Below, piece after piece: positions 22,433 to 31,080 of a DNA stretch of 32,616 bases. Below the pieces are notes generated by a model, which saw nothing but the letters and a program-made list of their open reading frames with translations, did not search any database and was not told the DNA's origin. Source of the DNA: a virus; the IMG/VR virus record IMGVR_UViG_3300009620_000025, positions 1 through 32,616 of that record; one strand, given 5' to 3'. The position numbers and the translations under genes were made by a program. Positions within the stretch are counted from its first letter, which is position 1. Every line of letters begins with the position of its first letter.

Positions 22433-22777
22433 TTCTTTATATTCTTCCATTTTCATACTATAACGTTTATTTTTACTGTATATTAATTTTAAGTTGTTTA
22501 GTATAACTGTTGTGAAATAATTAAAAGCTGTTCCTTGCTCCTTATTGAAATTCTTTAGAATTTTGAAAATGAGAAAAAAACACTCTTGTCTCGCATCGTC
22601 ATAATCAACAGAAAATTTAAAAGTTTGTAAAATATTCGTTATTAGTAAATCTAACATGCTTATAAGTTCATTTTCGACCTCTTTATTAGAAGGGTCTGTA
22701 CTATAGCTCTGTATAAGCTCTTCAAATCTCTTATTATCAATATAGTGTTGTTTTTTCTTTTTTTTCTTTTTAGCCAT
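22409..22777 (-). CDS. 55: Short late-type RNA polymerase sigma factor (T4 gp55-like)
   Basis: 122 residues. After a Lys-rich N-terminus, residues about 15-105 resemble sigma region 2: a helix with NELISMLDLLITNILQTF, then YDDARQECFFLIFKILKNF, then GTAFNYFTTVILNNLKLIYSKNKR. T4 gp55 has the parallel [38 protein letters not shown]. gp55 directs host RNA polymerase to late promoters that consist of only a TATAAATA-type -10 element. This protein is shorter than gp55 (185) and lacks region 4, consistent with -10-only recognition. In T4 gene 55 also lies near 46 and 47, as here. It diverges from the UDG/exonuclease gene by 8 bases. A small ECF-type sigma is the alternative. Confidence 0.68.
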   Translation of the reverse strand: MAKKKKKKKQHYIDNKRFEELIQSYSTDPSNKEVENELISMLDLLITNILQTFKFSVDYDDARQECFFLIFKILKNFNKEQGTAFNYFTTVILNNLKLIYSKNKRYSMKMEEYKELLAKKLS

Positions 22778-22785
22778 CGAGTATT

Positions 22786-23955
22786 ATGAGATCTTTTATC
22801 TCAAGTCCCCCTTCCTTTAGTTTAGGTACGTCTAAAATAAAAGACGTAACTCATTATAATAACAATATTAACTCCGATTCATATAAAAATATTTGTGGAA
22901 ATTGTAAAATTAGTGATTTTAATAGAAGTTTTCACTGTCATCTCCCTGATATATCTACAAAAGTTTCAGAGGATATAGATGTTTTGCTTATAACAGAGAG
23001 CTGGGATGATAATCCTAATGCGTTTACTGGGAAAGCTTCTGAGGAAAAAGAAAGAGGAGTCATTGATCCTGTTTATCTTGGGCGTATGACTCAAACTTTG
23101 AGTTTTGGAATGGATAGGCTCCACGATAGGTTTTCTTTAGAAGAGTGGAAAGAGCCTAAGCCAACGATTAATATGTGTTTTAATGTAGCTGTTAAATGTC
23201 CAGCGGTGAGGGCTTTGCAAGATATAGGAGTTAAAAGTTTGAATTTATGCTCCACTTATATAACAGAAGAGATTAAAACTCTAGGACCTAAGAACATTCT
23301 TCTTTTCGGTCCTTTAGCTATAAAAGCTGTTCTTAAAAAGGGACGAGCTCAGTTTTTATACGGGAAAGTAGTCCATACCGAGATTGACGGACATGAATGT
23401 AAAGTAGGGTGTTTACCTTCCGTAGAAAATCTTAGAATTAGTAATACAGAAATTCAAACACATATTTTTTCTATTTTAACAGACTTCTTTATAAAAGAGA
23501 AGGATTACGATACTATTTTAGAGCATGAGTTTGGAGCTACGGTAATTACAGGATTAACTGAAAAGGATATTCAGAAAGCAGTTGAATACTTGTCGAATAT
23601 TGACTGTAATAAGGTTGCTATTGATATAGAGACTACTGGATTGAATTTTCTTGAAGAGAAGATTACAAGTATTAGTTTAGCCTTTAAATCTGGGGAGGAA
23701 AGGGTGGTAGTAGCCTTGGACGCAGAAACCTTATTCAGAGAGGATATAATGCCTATAATAAAGAAGATTCTAGCTGACCCTTTTCTTGTTAAAATATTTC
23801 ATAACGCCCAGTTTGATACTAAATTTCTTTATAGGGATGGTCTGGAAGTTGTCCCTCCTATAGCGGATACAAAGATTTTTGCCCACCTTTCCAACGAGAA
23901 TGAGCCTAAAAGCCTATCTTTTCTTACTAAAAAGTTTTTTCCCGGCCTTGTTTAA
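22786..23955 (+). CDS. UDG family 4-like domain joined to 3'-5' exonuclease domain (N-terminal part of a split family A DNA polymerase)
   Basis: 389 residues. Residues about 30-225 resemble family 4 uracil-DNA glycosylase as found at the N-terminus of SPO1-type phage DNA polymerases. Four cysteines in the family's Fe-S ligand pattern are present (C37, C40, C138, C155), with LLITESWDDNPNAFTG, NILLFGPLAIKAVL, and CLPSVENLRIS. Where active enzymes have His-Pro, this has Leu210-Pro211, so glycosylase activity is doubtful. Residues about 258-389 are a DEDD exonuclease: D280-I-E282 (DIETTG) and HNAQFD with D344. The third exonuclease motif is missing here but is found at the start of the next frame. 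The frame stops at TAA 23953-23955 and ATG follows in the same phase. Proofreading function is likely if the two parts assemble. Confidence 0.78.
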   Translation: MRSFISSPPSFSLGTSKIKDVTHYNNNINSDSYKNICGNCKISDFNRSFHCHLPDISTKVSEDIDVLLITESWDDNPNAFTGKASEEKERGVIDPVYLGRMTQTLSFGMDRLHDRFSLEEWKEPKPTINMCFNVAVKCPAVRALQDIGVKSLNLCSTYITEEIKTLGPKNILLFGPLAIKAVLKKGRAQFLYGKVVHTEIDGHECKVGCLPSVENLRISNTEIQTHIFSILTDFFIKEKDYDTILEHEFGATVITGLTEKDIQKAVEYLSNIDCNKVAIDIETTGLNFLEEKITSISLAFKSGEERVVVALDAETLFREDIMPIIKKILADPFLVKIFHNAQFDTKFLYRDGLEVVPPIADTKIFAHLSNENEPKSLSFLTKKFFPGLV

Positions 23956-25659
23956 ATGTTAACTATCAGCAACCCCGACGAAGTTGATTGGGCTAATATT
24001 CCTAAGGAAAAACTCCTAATAGGAAATGCCCTCGATTCTTTTATAACGTATAATCTGGTGGATCAGATTAAAATTCCTGCTAACAGCAATCAAGTAGCAA
24101 TTCTTCTATCTAAATGTCTTCCTGTATTTTCTGAATTAGAATATAATGGTTTAGATATAGATTGCGAAAAGCTTAAAACTATTTTAGATAAATTAAAACA
24201 AGAAATAATAGAAATAGAAGATTCTTTAAAAACTTCTCTTCTTGTAGAAAAGTATAAAGATGAAACAGAGACTGATATCTTTAATATAAAATCTAGTAAA
24301 CAGTTGAACGCTTTTTTCAAGTATTCAGAAAGTATTCTAGCCACAACTTTTCTAACTTTTGCGTCGATAGACAAGAGCCTTAAAACAGGTCTTTATTCTT
24401 TTAATGAAGCTAATCTTAAGAAGTTAGAAGCATGGCTTAATGAAGCAGTAAATATAGCTCATGATTCTTCCCACGGAGGAGCAATCCCTCTTCTCTCCCA
24501 GGAAGGAGAAAGCCTAATAGAAGTAGTGAACAGCATTCTTAAATTAAGAGAGTTATACAAGTTAAGAGATTCCTATTTTCAAACTTCTTTAGATGTTATA
24601 GAGAATATAGGAGTTCCAAAGTTGTTTTGCCAGTACAATCTTACAGGGACAGTTACCGGTCGCTTAAGTTGCGAGGCTATGTCTTTTAATAAGAATAAAG
24701 TGGGAGTATCTATGCATACTCTCCCAAGGAATGAGCAGTTTAATATGAGAGACGTGGTAGTTCCTTCCAAAAAGGAAAGAGAGGCTGGAGATTTGTTTGT
24801 TACTATTGATTATTCTTCTATGGAATTACGAGTAATGGCACAGGCTTGTCAGGATATCGAATTATGTGCGGCGTATCAAAACGAAGATTCTGATCTTCAC
24901 ACTATAACTGCTAGTAAAATTTTTGGAAAAGATGCAAGTGACATAACAGCAGAAGAGAGACAGACCGGGAAAATGACTAACTTTCTTACCATCTATGGAG
25001 GAGGTCCTAAAAGATTGGCGGAATCATTAGGGAAACCTCTTTTGGAATGTAAAAGAATCATTAGAGATTATCATAAAGCTTTTCCCGGCATAGATGAATA
25101 TAGGAATAGAGTAGTTTCTTATCTGCGTAGGAATAACCATTCTGTATCTTTATTTGGGCGATATAGACATTTAATTGTTCCCTATAAGGATATTTATGAT
25201 AAATTTGATAAATTTAGAGTAGAAAGACAGGCTGTGAATTCTATTATTCAAAGTACTGCTTCTGATATTCTATTAGTTGCTCTTTTGAATTTCGATATGT
25301 TTATAAAGGAAAAGAATCTCAAAGGGCGAATAGTAGCTACTGTTCACGATTCTATTGAGTTTGTTATGTCTTCTATAGATTTTTTTAAATATTTTCAAGA
25401 GATATTAAACTTGTTCCATCATCCTAACTACGAAAAAGTAGGTATGGCAAATTTATATGAATATGGACCCGGAGGTATGTTAATTACACGTTCTATTGAA
25501 GAAGGATGGACAATTCCTCTAGAGATTGATGTGGAAGTTGGTAGATCTTTTGGTTCTAATATTCCTGTAAAATTTAAAAGAAATAAGGATACTTCCAATT
25601 ATGATATATTAAATCCTGGTGCTATAGTTAATTATGTGAAGGAGCTTTCTGTTGCCTAA
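23956..25659 (+). CDS. Family A DNA polymerase (end of exonuclease domain plus polymerase domain)
   Basis: 567 residues. Residues 1-40 complete the upstream exonuclease: GNALDSFITYNLVDQI with D27 is the third motif that normally follows the HNAQFD segment. Residues about 220-480 are the polymerase palm and fingers: TGRLSC; motif A DYSSMELRVMA (D285); motif B R335-x3-K339-x3-F343-x3-YG; motif C VHDSIEF (D465). F343 corresponds to the Phe that disfavours dideoxynucleotides in E. coli Pol I. Motif C reads HDS where Pol I has HDE. No thioredoxin-binding insertion is obvious. It begins directly at the base after the upstream TAA, in the same frame and without a ribosome site, so it depends on re-initiation or read-through. 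The last bases overlap the TTG start of gp47. Confidence 0.88.
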   Translation: MLTISNPDEVDWANIPKEKLLIGNALDSFITYNLVDQIKIPANSNQVAILLSKCLPVFSELEYNGLDIDCEKLKTILDKLKQEIIEIEDSLKTSLLVEKYKDETETDIFNIKSSKQLNAFFKYSESILATTFLTFASIDKSLKTGLYSFNEANLKKLEAWLNEAVNIAHDSSHGGAIPLLSQEGESLIEVVNSILKLRELYKLRDSYFQTSLDVIENIGVPKLFCQYNLTGTVTGRLSCEAMSFNKNKVGVSMHTLPRNEQFNMRDVVVPSKKEREAGDLFVTIDYSSMELRVMAQACQDIELCAAYQNEDSDLHTITASKIFGKDASDITAEERQTGKMTNFLTIYGGGPKRLAESLGKPLLECKRIIRDYHKAFPGIDEYRNRVVSYLRRNNHSVSLFGRYRHLIVPYKDIYDKFDKFRVERQAVNSIIQSTASDILLVALLNFDMFIKEKNLKGRIVATVHDSIEFVMSSIDFFKYFQEILNLFHHPNYEKVGMANLYEYGPGGMLITRSIEEGWTIPLEIDVEVGRSFGSNIPVKFKRNKDTSNYDILNPGAIVNYVKELSVA

Positions 25660-26671
25660 GAATTATAAAGAAGCAGTTATCATTACTGATTTACACCTAA
25701 GGGATGATATACATCCTAAATATCTCGATGCTCAATTAGCCACTTTAAAGAGAATAGTTACTTCTAAAAAGTATGATTGTGTATTAATTTTAGGAGATAT
25801 TTTTGAGCATAGAACCTCCAAAAGTATAGTTTTAATAAAATTCTATGAATTTCTGAAATCTATTAAAACCGGACGTATTATAATCTTAAGGGGTAATCAC
25901 GATACTGTCTCTAAGACTAACACAACAGAAACAATCTTATCAATGTATGATAATGTGGCAGAAATAGTAGACGATGTATCTGATATTTCTATATTTAAAA
26001 CTCCTTGTACTTTTATCCCTCATTTCGAAGATGACCAGATTTTAGCAAAAGCGGTAAGTAAAACAAAAAATTTGGTGTTTGGTCATTTTGGTATTCACGG
26101 TATGGTTACAAATGGAGGTTATGTATATGAGTCTGTTTTGAAGCCTTCTGATTTCAACAACCGAGGAATCCTCGGTCATATACATGCTCATAAGATTTAT
26201 GAAAACAAGGTTCATATTGTAGGTAATCAATATACGGTTAATTTTGGAGAAGCTAACCAAGAAAAATATTATTATGAGTTAAAGTTTTATAATAACGGAG
26301 AGGTTGATATTTTTCCCAAAAAAGTTAAATTTGGAATAAAACATTTAAATGTTAATATGGAAAATATCCATAAAATTTATAAAAAGTTTAATATTAAAGA
26401 TTTTTTTACTTTGTTGCGAGTGAATATAGATGAGTTGGATATGTTTAAAGAACGAGAAATTAGAAATGAATTGAATAAAAAATATCATTATGATTTATTA
26501 GATTTAAGATTTGATAATATTTTAGATAAAAATTCTTCAAAGTTTTATACTAACAAAAAATTATTTTCAATTAATGAAGGAATTTTAGAAGATTATATAC
26601 AACAAAATGAATCTACTTTTTCTAAAAATGAGTTAAGAAAAACTTTAACTGAAATTTATGATTTTAAATAA
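25652..26671 (+). CDS. 47: Recombination nuclease subunit (T4 gp47 / SbcD / Mre11-like)
   Basis: 339 residues, usual for gp47. It is a metallophosphoesterase that works with gp46 to process DNA ends for recombination-dependent replication and host DNA breakdown. Metal-binding motifs are in order: D13-L-H15 (IITDLHLRDD), GDIFEHR with D49, GNHD (81-84), GHFGIHG, and GHIHAHK. The start is TTG at 25652, seven bases after GGAG (25641-25644) and overlapping the polymerase stop; no better start is near. The C-terminus overlaps the gp46 start by 14 bases, indicating paired production of the complex. Confidence 0.92.
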   Translation: MPKNYKEAVIITDLHLRDDIHPKYLDAQLATLKRIVTSKKYDCVLILGDIFEHRTSKSIVLIKFYEFLKSIKTGRIIILRGNHDTVSKTNTTETILSMYDNVAEIVDDVSDISIFKTPCTFIPHFEDDQILAKAVSKTKNLVFGHFGIHGMVTNGGYVYESVLKPSDFNNRGILGHIHAHKIYENKVHIVGNQYTVNFGEANQEKYYYELKFYNNGEVDIFPKKVKFGIKHLNVNMENIHKIYKKFNIKDFFTLLRVNIDELDMFKEREIRNELNKKYHYDLLDLRFDNILDKNSSKFYTNKKLFSINEGILEDYIQQNESTFSKNELRKTLTEIYDFK

Positions 26672-28298
26672 AATAAAAATTAGAAATTTTTTATCTATAT
26701 CTGAAATTGATTTAGATTTTTCTAAATTTGAGGGGGTTACTTTAATAAAAGGTATAAATAATGATTTTAGTATACCTACCTCTAACGGGAGCGGAAAATC
26801 TGCAATTATAGAAGCTGTTATCTGGGGTTTATTTGGAAAAACTATTCGCAAAACTGTTGAGAAGACTTTATCTCATTTCGTAACTGCTAAAGGATGTTTT
26901 GTAGAATTAGTTGTGAATGATGATATTATTATTAGACGAGGAAAAAAGCCTAGTAAGCTGGAAGTGATTTCTGATGGAAAAAATATCTCTAAAGAATCGG
27001 TCCCAAAGACCCAAGAAGAGTTAGAGAAGTTACTTGATGTTTCTTATAAGTCAACTTTAGCATCTCTAGTTTTCGGACAACATAACTCAGTTAATTTTAT
27101 TGCTTCCTCTCCAGAAGAAAAGAGAAATCTTATACAAAGATATCTTAGCGTTGATAAGATTTTTGAGCTTAGAGACTCTACTTTAAAATTAAAGTCTGGA
27201 GCCAACTCTTCTCTAAAGGAAGAACAAACTAAATTTAATATTTATAAGAAAGAATTGGATTTCATTTCAGAAAAAATGAAAAGAAGTAAAAAAGCTATTA
27301 AGGAAGGATCTTCTCTCTTACAAAATCCAAAAATATTAGACTTGATTAAAAAGAAATCTCTGGAGGAACTATACGACCAGGAGGCGTTTCGAGAAAACTT
27401 GTCATCTGAAATTGCCGACCTTATACGGCAAAAAGAAACGTTAAATAAATTAATCATACAAAATAAAGAATTAATCGATTTTCTTACAAACAGTAAATGT
27501 CAAAATTGCGGTTTTAGGGTGGAAGCTAACACAAAAAAAATGGAAGAAGTAAAAGAAGATTTGGAAGAAATTAGAAGAAAAATAAAAAAAGTAGAAATAT
27601 CTCTCAAGAAGAAATCTAAAGAACATGATAATGTTACAATTCAACTTTCTAATTGTGATTTAGATGTTCTCAGGGATTTGAGTAAAATGGAGAGTGAGCT
27701 TACTTCTTTAAAGGATTCCGAAAAGAGATACAAAGAAATGTATTCTTCGTCAGCGGGAAAAGCTGAGGTTTATAAGAAGAAATATGAATTGTTTAAATTT
27801 TGGGAACGAGCCTTCTCTGAAAAGGGGCTTATAAAGTATATCATTAGAAATGTTTTAGGTTTCTTGAATAAGAGGTGTAACCATTACTTATCTTTTTTGT
27901 CTAATTCTACTTTTAAGATAAATCTTTTAGATGATTTGACTATAGACATTTTCCATGGAACGTGTCAAAAGCATTACGATGTACTATCAGGAGGAGAAAA
28001 AAGGAGACTGGAGATGTCTGTTACTCTTGCTCTTAATGACCTAGCATCTTTGTCTAATAATACCCAGACCGATTTGGTGTTTTTCGACGAAGCCGTCGAA
28101 AATCTTGATACTGAAGGCGTAAAAGGATTTTTCAACTTGCTAAAAGAAATTTCAAAGATTAAAAAGATTTTTGTTATCACTCATAACCAGTACCTTAAGT
28201 CTTTGTTGGACGATATAACCACTATCACTGTGGAGAAAACTGAGAGCAAATCGAAGGTCACAAAAATAGATTATAAGAACAAGTCGAATGGCCTATAA
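26658..28298 (+). CDS. 46: Recombination ATPase subunit (T4 gp46 / SbcC / Rad50-like)
   Basis: 546 residues, close to T4 gp46 (560). SMC-like ATPase partner of gp47. Motifs in order: N-terminal ILNKIKIRNFLSI, Walker A SNGSGKSA (42-49), Q-loop FGQHN, a coiled coil broken by the zinc hook C281-Q-N-C284, second coiled coil, ABC signature LSGGEKRR (443-450), Walker B DLVFFDE (472-478), and a switch His in FVITHNQYL. Two copies dimerise through the hook and bind DNA with two gp47 nucleases. The coiled coil is short, as in phage members. Starts inside the end of gp47. Confidence 0.93.
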   Translation: MILNKIKIRNFLSISEIDLDFSKFEGVTLIKGINNDFSIPTSNGSGKSAIIEAVIWGLFGKTIRKTVEKTLSHFVTAKGCFVELVVNDDIIIRRGKKPSKLEVISDGKNISKESVPKTQEELEKLLDVSYKSTLASLVFGQHNSVNFIASSPEEKRNLIQRYLSVDKIFELRDSTLKLKSGANSSLKEEQTKFNIYKKELDFISEKMKRSKKAIKEGSSLLQNPKILDLIKKKSLEELYDQEAFRENLSSEIADLIRQKETLNKLIIQNKELIDFLTNSKCQNCGFRVEANTKKMEEVKEDLEEIRRKIKKVEISLKKKSKEHDNVTIQLSNCDLDVLRDLSKMESELTSLKDSEKRYKEMYSSSAGKAEVYKKKYELFKFWERAFSEKGLIKYIIRNVLGFLNKRCNHYLSFLSNSTFKINLLDDLTIDIFHGTCQKHYDVLSGGEKRRLEMSVTLALNDLASLSNNTQTDLVFFDEAVENLDTEGVKGFFNLLKEISKIKKIFVITHNQYLKSLLDDITTITVEKTESKSKVTKIDYKNKSNGL

Positions 28299-28300
28299 TA
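28293..28300 (+). promoter_or_regulatory. Candidate promoter (CTATAATA) before the HNH/NrdJ genes
   Basis: CTATAATA overlaps the gp46 stop codon and lies 29 bases before the ATG at 28329, which has an AGAGGA ribosome site. The same octamer occurs at 18440 and 31535. It could provide separate expression of the nucleotide-metabolism genes. Confidence 0.35.
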
Positions 28301-28328
28301 GGTACCTTCCTACATACAGAGGACAGTA

Positions 28329-28664
28329 ATGAAAAAGAAACCCCAAAGATACCTTGCGAAAAAAAAATTAGCTAGGCTTGTTCGTAATGAAAATTTTAAA
28401 AGGGATTTTATTAATGAAAACGGAGGTTGTTGCTCTGTTTGTGGCTACAGTAAATGTGCTAATGCTTTAGTTTTTCATCACGTGAACCCTAAAACTAAGA
28501 AATTTGCTCTTTCTAAAATACATAGAAAAATAAGAGAATACGGTAAAAAAGCTGTTCTGAAAGAAATAGAGAAATGTGAACTGGTATGCCATAATTGTCA
28601 TAGTGAAATTCATTATGAAGAATGTAGAAATAATTTAAGGAGATTAATAACGGAAGAAAGCTAA
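28329..28664 (+). CDS. HNH endonuclease
   Basis: 111 residues. A compact HNH nuclease: Lys-rich N-terminus, zinc pair C-S-V-C in CCSVCGYSKC, catalytic region LVFHHVNP, then ELVCHNCHSEIHYE with the second zinc pair C-x2-C and the final His. These enzymes nick or cut DNA using one metal ion. Free-standing HNH genes in phages are often homing endonucleases that sit beside conserved genes such as ribonucleotide reductase. It lies directly upstream of nrdJ and shares a TAATG overlap with it. No DNA-binding repeat domain is visible beyond the HNH core. Ribosome site AGAGGA is about 8 bases upstream. Confidence 0.85.
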   Translation: MKKKPQRYLAKKKLARLVRNENFKRDFINENGGCCSVCGYSKCANALVFHHVNPKTKKFALSKIHRKIREYGKKAVLKEIEKCELVCHNCHSEIHYEECRNNLRRLITEES

Positions 28665-30583
28665 TGTCAGTAATAGAACAAGAACCAGAAGGAATAGGTC
28701 TCGATATTTTTGAGAAAAGATACGCTTATCCAGGAGAAACTAAGTGGAAGGAAAGATCAAAAGCAATTGCTAAGCATATTTCCGTCGCGGAGCCTGACGA
28801 TAAGAAAGCCCTCACCGAACAGAAATTTTACGATATTATAAGGTCTATGGACTTCCTTCCTGGAGGACGTATTATTTTTGGAGCAGGAAGATCAAATTAT
28901 AATCTTTTAAATTGTTACGTTTTGACACCTGATGACAATGTAGGGAGCATAGGAAAGACTATAGCTGATATGTACAAGATTTCTTGTGCCGGAGGAGGGG
29001 TTGGTTTTAATTTCTCTAATATTAGACCTAGAGGGGATGATATTCAGAATATAAAAAATTCGGCTCCTGGGTCTGTGTCTGTAATTAAAATGATTAATGA
29101 AATTGGTAACCATGTTAAAGCAGGGAAAAACCGTCGAACAGCTCTTATGGGGATTTTAGATGTAACTCATCCTGATTTGATGGAATTTTTAACCATTAAA
29201 CTTACGCAAGGAGAATTAAGTAATTTTAATATTTCAGTAGGAATTACTGATCGATTTATTGAAGCTGTCGAGAATGACGAAGAATGGGAATTTTGTTTCA
29301 ACGGGAAATTTTATCAAGTATACGAAGTAATAGCTAACACCAAAAAAAATAAGTCTTATACTATTCAGCTCCCTGCTCTCTCAGAGGAAGATGCTATAGG
29401 AAGAGCTAATCTTCATATGAGAAAATGTTTTGACGATGTTTTTGATACCGCTAAAAGAGTTTCTTACAAAGCCAAGAAGATTTGGGAATATATTTACAGA
29501 AATTCTATTAAGTCAGGGGATCCTGGTATCTATAATAGAGACTTAGCAAATAAATATACAAATGTTTCTTATTTCGAAGATCTTCCAGCTACCAATCCGT
29601 GTGGGGAGATTCCTCTTCCTTCTTACGGCAATTGTTGCCTTGGTGCCGTTAATTTGTCTAATATGGTTGATGATTTTGGGAATGTGGACTACAAGCGGCT
29701 TGCTAGAACGGTTAGATTGGGAGTAAGGTTTTTAGACAATGTCTTGACCGTTAATAATTTTCCTATACCTGAATGTAGGGAAGTAGGTCATCGTTCCAGA
29801 CGGGTAGGTCTAGGAGTAACTGGATTACATTATTTTCTTATTAAAGCTGGATACAAATATGGGTCAGAGGCTTCCCTGGAATTTATTGAGAGAATTTTTA
29901 CGACTATTAGAGATGAAGCTTATAAAGCGTCTATTTCTCTTTCAAAAGAAAAAGGATCCTTTCCTGCCTTCGAACCCAAAAAGTATTTGGCGCAAGATTT
30001 TTCTAAAACCCTCCCTCCTAGAATACGTACCGATATTAAGAAACATGGCATTCGTAATGCCGTTCTCCTTACTGTAGCTCCTACAGGGACTACTTCTATG
30101 GTAGCGGGGGTTTCTACGGGGATAGAGCCTATTTTTGCTCCTATTTATAAGAGAAGGTATAGAGATGGTAATGTATGGAAGGAAAGTATTGTTATTGATA
30201 AACTTTTTGAAAAGTTTTATTTAGGAGGAAAGGATATAAGCCCTTTTTGCGGAGCTTATGACGTAACTCCTGAAGAGCATATTAAAGTTCAATCCTCTAT
30301 TCAAAAGTATATTGACTCAGCTTTGAGCAAAACTTGTAATTTACCAGAGTCAGCTACTTATGAAGAATTGGAAGCTATAATTTTAGAGTACTCTCCCTAT
30401 GTAAAAGGTTTTACTATTTATAGATCCGGATCCAAAGGGCAAGAACCCTTGGAAGCAATAGATATTTCCGATAAAAAAGTTATAGATCAATATATTGAGG
30501 ACCAAAAAAATGAAGGGTTTTCTAAGGAAGAGGAAAGTGCGGAGTTGTCTGCTTCCTGCAAAACAGGAGTGTGCGAATTATAA
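28664..30583 (+). CDS. nrdJ: Adenosylcobalamin-dependent (class II) ribonucleotide reductase
   Basis: 639 residues. Converts ribonucleotides to deoxyribonucleotides for phage DNA synthesis. The alpha-chain landmarks are present: LNCYVL with C84 and GNCCLGAVNLS with C324/C325 (one is the redox partner), thiyl-radical region NPCGEIPL with C313 and E315, phosphate-binding APTGTTSM, and a C-terminal SCKTGVCEL carrying C632 and C637 that shuttle electrons to the active site. No separate radical-generating subunit (NrdB) or activase (NrdG) is nearby. The C-terminal cysteine pair and length fit class II NrdJ, which needs vitamin B12. A class I alpha chain with its beta gene outside the window is the alternative, but the N-terminus lacks an ATP-cone. 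Overlaps the HNH gene by one base. Confidence 0.85.
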   Translation: MSVIEQEPEGIGLDIFEKRYAYPGETKWKERSKAIAKHISVAEPDDKKALTEQKFYDIIRSMDFLPGGRIIFGAGRSNYNLLNCYVLTPDDNVGSIGKTIADMYKISCAGGGVGFNFSNIRPRGDDIQNIKNSAPGSVSVIKMINEIGNHVKAGKNRRTALMGILDVTHPDLMEFLTIKLTQGELSNFNISVGITDRFIEAVENDEEWEFCFNGKFYQVYEVIANTKKNKSYTIQLPALSEEDAIGRANLHMRKCFDDVFDTAKRVSYKAKKIWEYIYRNSIKSGDPGIYNRDLANKYTNVSYFEDLPATNPCGEIPLPSYGNCCLGAVNLSNMVDDFGNVDYKRLARTVRLGVRFLDNVLTVNNFPIPECREVGHRSRRVGLGVTGLHYFLIKAGYKYGSEASLEFIERIFTTIRDEAYKASISLSKEKGSFPAFEPKKYLAQDFSKTLPPRIRTDIKKHGIRNAVLLTVAPTGTTSMVAGVSTGIEPIFAPIYKRRYRDGNVWKESIVIDKLFEKFYLGGKDISPFCGAYDVTPEEHIKVQSSIQKYIDSALSKTCNLPESATYEELEAIILEYSPYVKGFTIYRSGSKGQEPLEAIDISDKKVIDQYIEDQKNEGFSKEEESAELSASCKTGVCEL

Positions 30584-30586
30584 TTT

Positions 30587-31075
30587 ATGAGAGATTATCC
30601 TTACCATTGCGAAGAGTGCGGACCTTTTACTCTAGAAGTAGCAACTTTAGAGGAATTTGAAGAAGTTACTATTGGGACCAAACAAGGGCACTTGTTCCCG
30701 TGCCCCGAGTGCTCTAGACTGTGTGTACAGGATTACTCTAGAAAAAAGTTAGGAGGCTATGTATCTGATTCTAAAATCGTAGGATCTTCCAACATAAAGG
30801 ACAGGAGAACAAACGAAGAAAATTGGATGAGGAAAGAAGCTGAGATTTCTAAGAAACATATCTTCAATACAAAAGAAGGAAAATCTCCTTATTCCACCAT
30901 GGCTGTTAACTATGATAACCTTATTGGAGGCGGAACCAAAAACCCTAGGCTTAAAGAAAGAGGTTTAGATTACAGTAAAAAAACAGGAAAAGAATTAATT
31001 AACGACCAAAAACAAATTTCAAAATTAAACGAAAAATATAGAAAAAAAAGCAATAAAGATTTTAATAAAGATTAA
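30587..31075 (+). CDS. FmdB-type zinc-ribbon protein
   Basis: 162 residues. The N-terminal 45 residues form a zinc ribbon: C8-E-E-C11 and C39-P-E-C42 (YHCEECGPF and FPCPECSRL), of the type found in small regulatory FmdB-like proteins. The remainder is Lys-rich and probably disordered, with a helical stretch near 68-90 (NEENWMRKEAEISKKH). Similar ribbon proteins are common in phage nucleotide-metabolism and structural regions, where their roles are unknown. It lies four bases after nrdJ and five before dUTPase, so is part of the same transcript. Confidence 0.65.
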   Translation: MRDYPYHCEECGPFTLEVATLEEFEEVTIGTKQGHLFPCPECSRLCVQDYSRKKLGGYVSDSKIVGSSNIKDRRTNEENWMRKEAEISKKHIFNTKEGKSPYSTMAVNYDNLIGGGTKNPRLKERGLDYSKKTGKELINDQKQISKLNEKYRKKSNKDFNKD

Positions 31076-31080
31076 AAAAA

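Noticed and set aside
23953-23955. Genetic-code change (TAA read as an amino acid) to explain the polymerase split
   Set aside because: TAA ends many clear genes here, including the capsid and sheath genes, so genome-wide reassignment is unlikely; local read-through or re-initiation remains possible.
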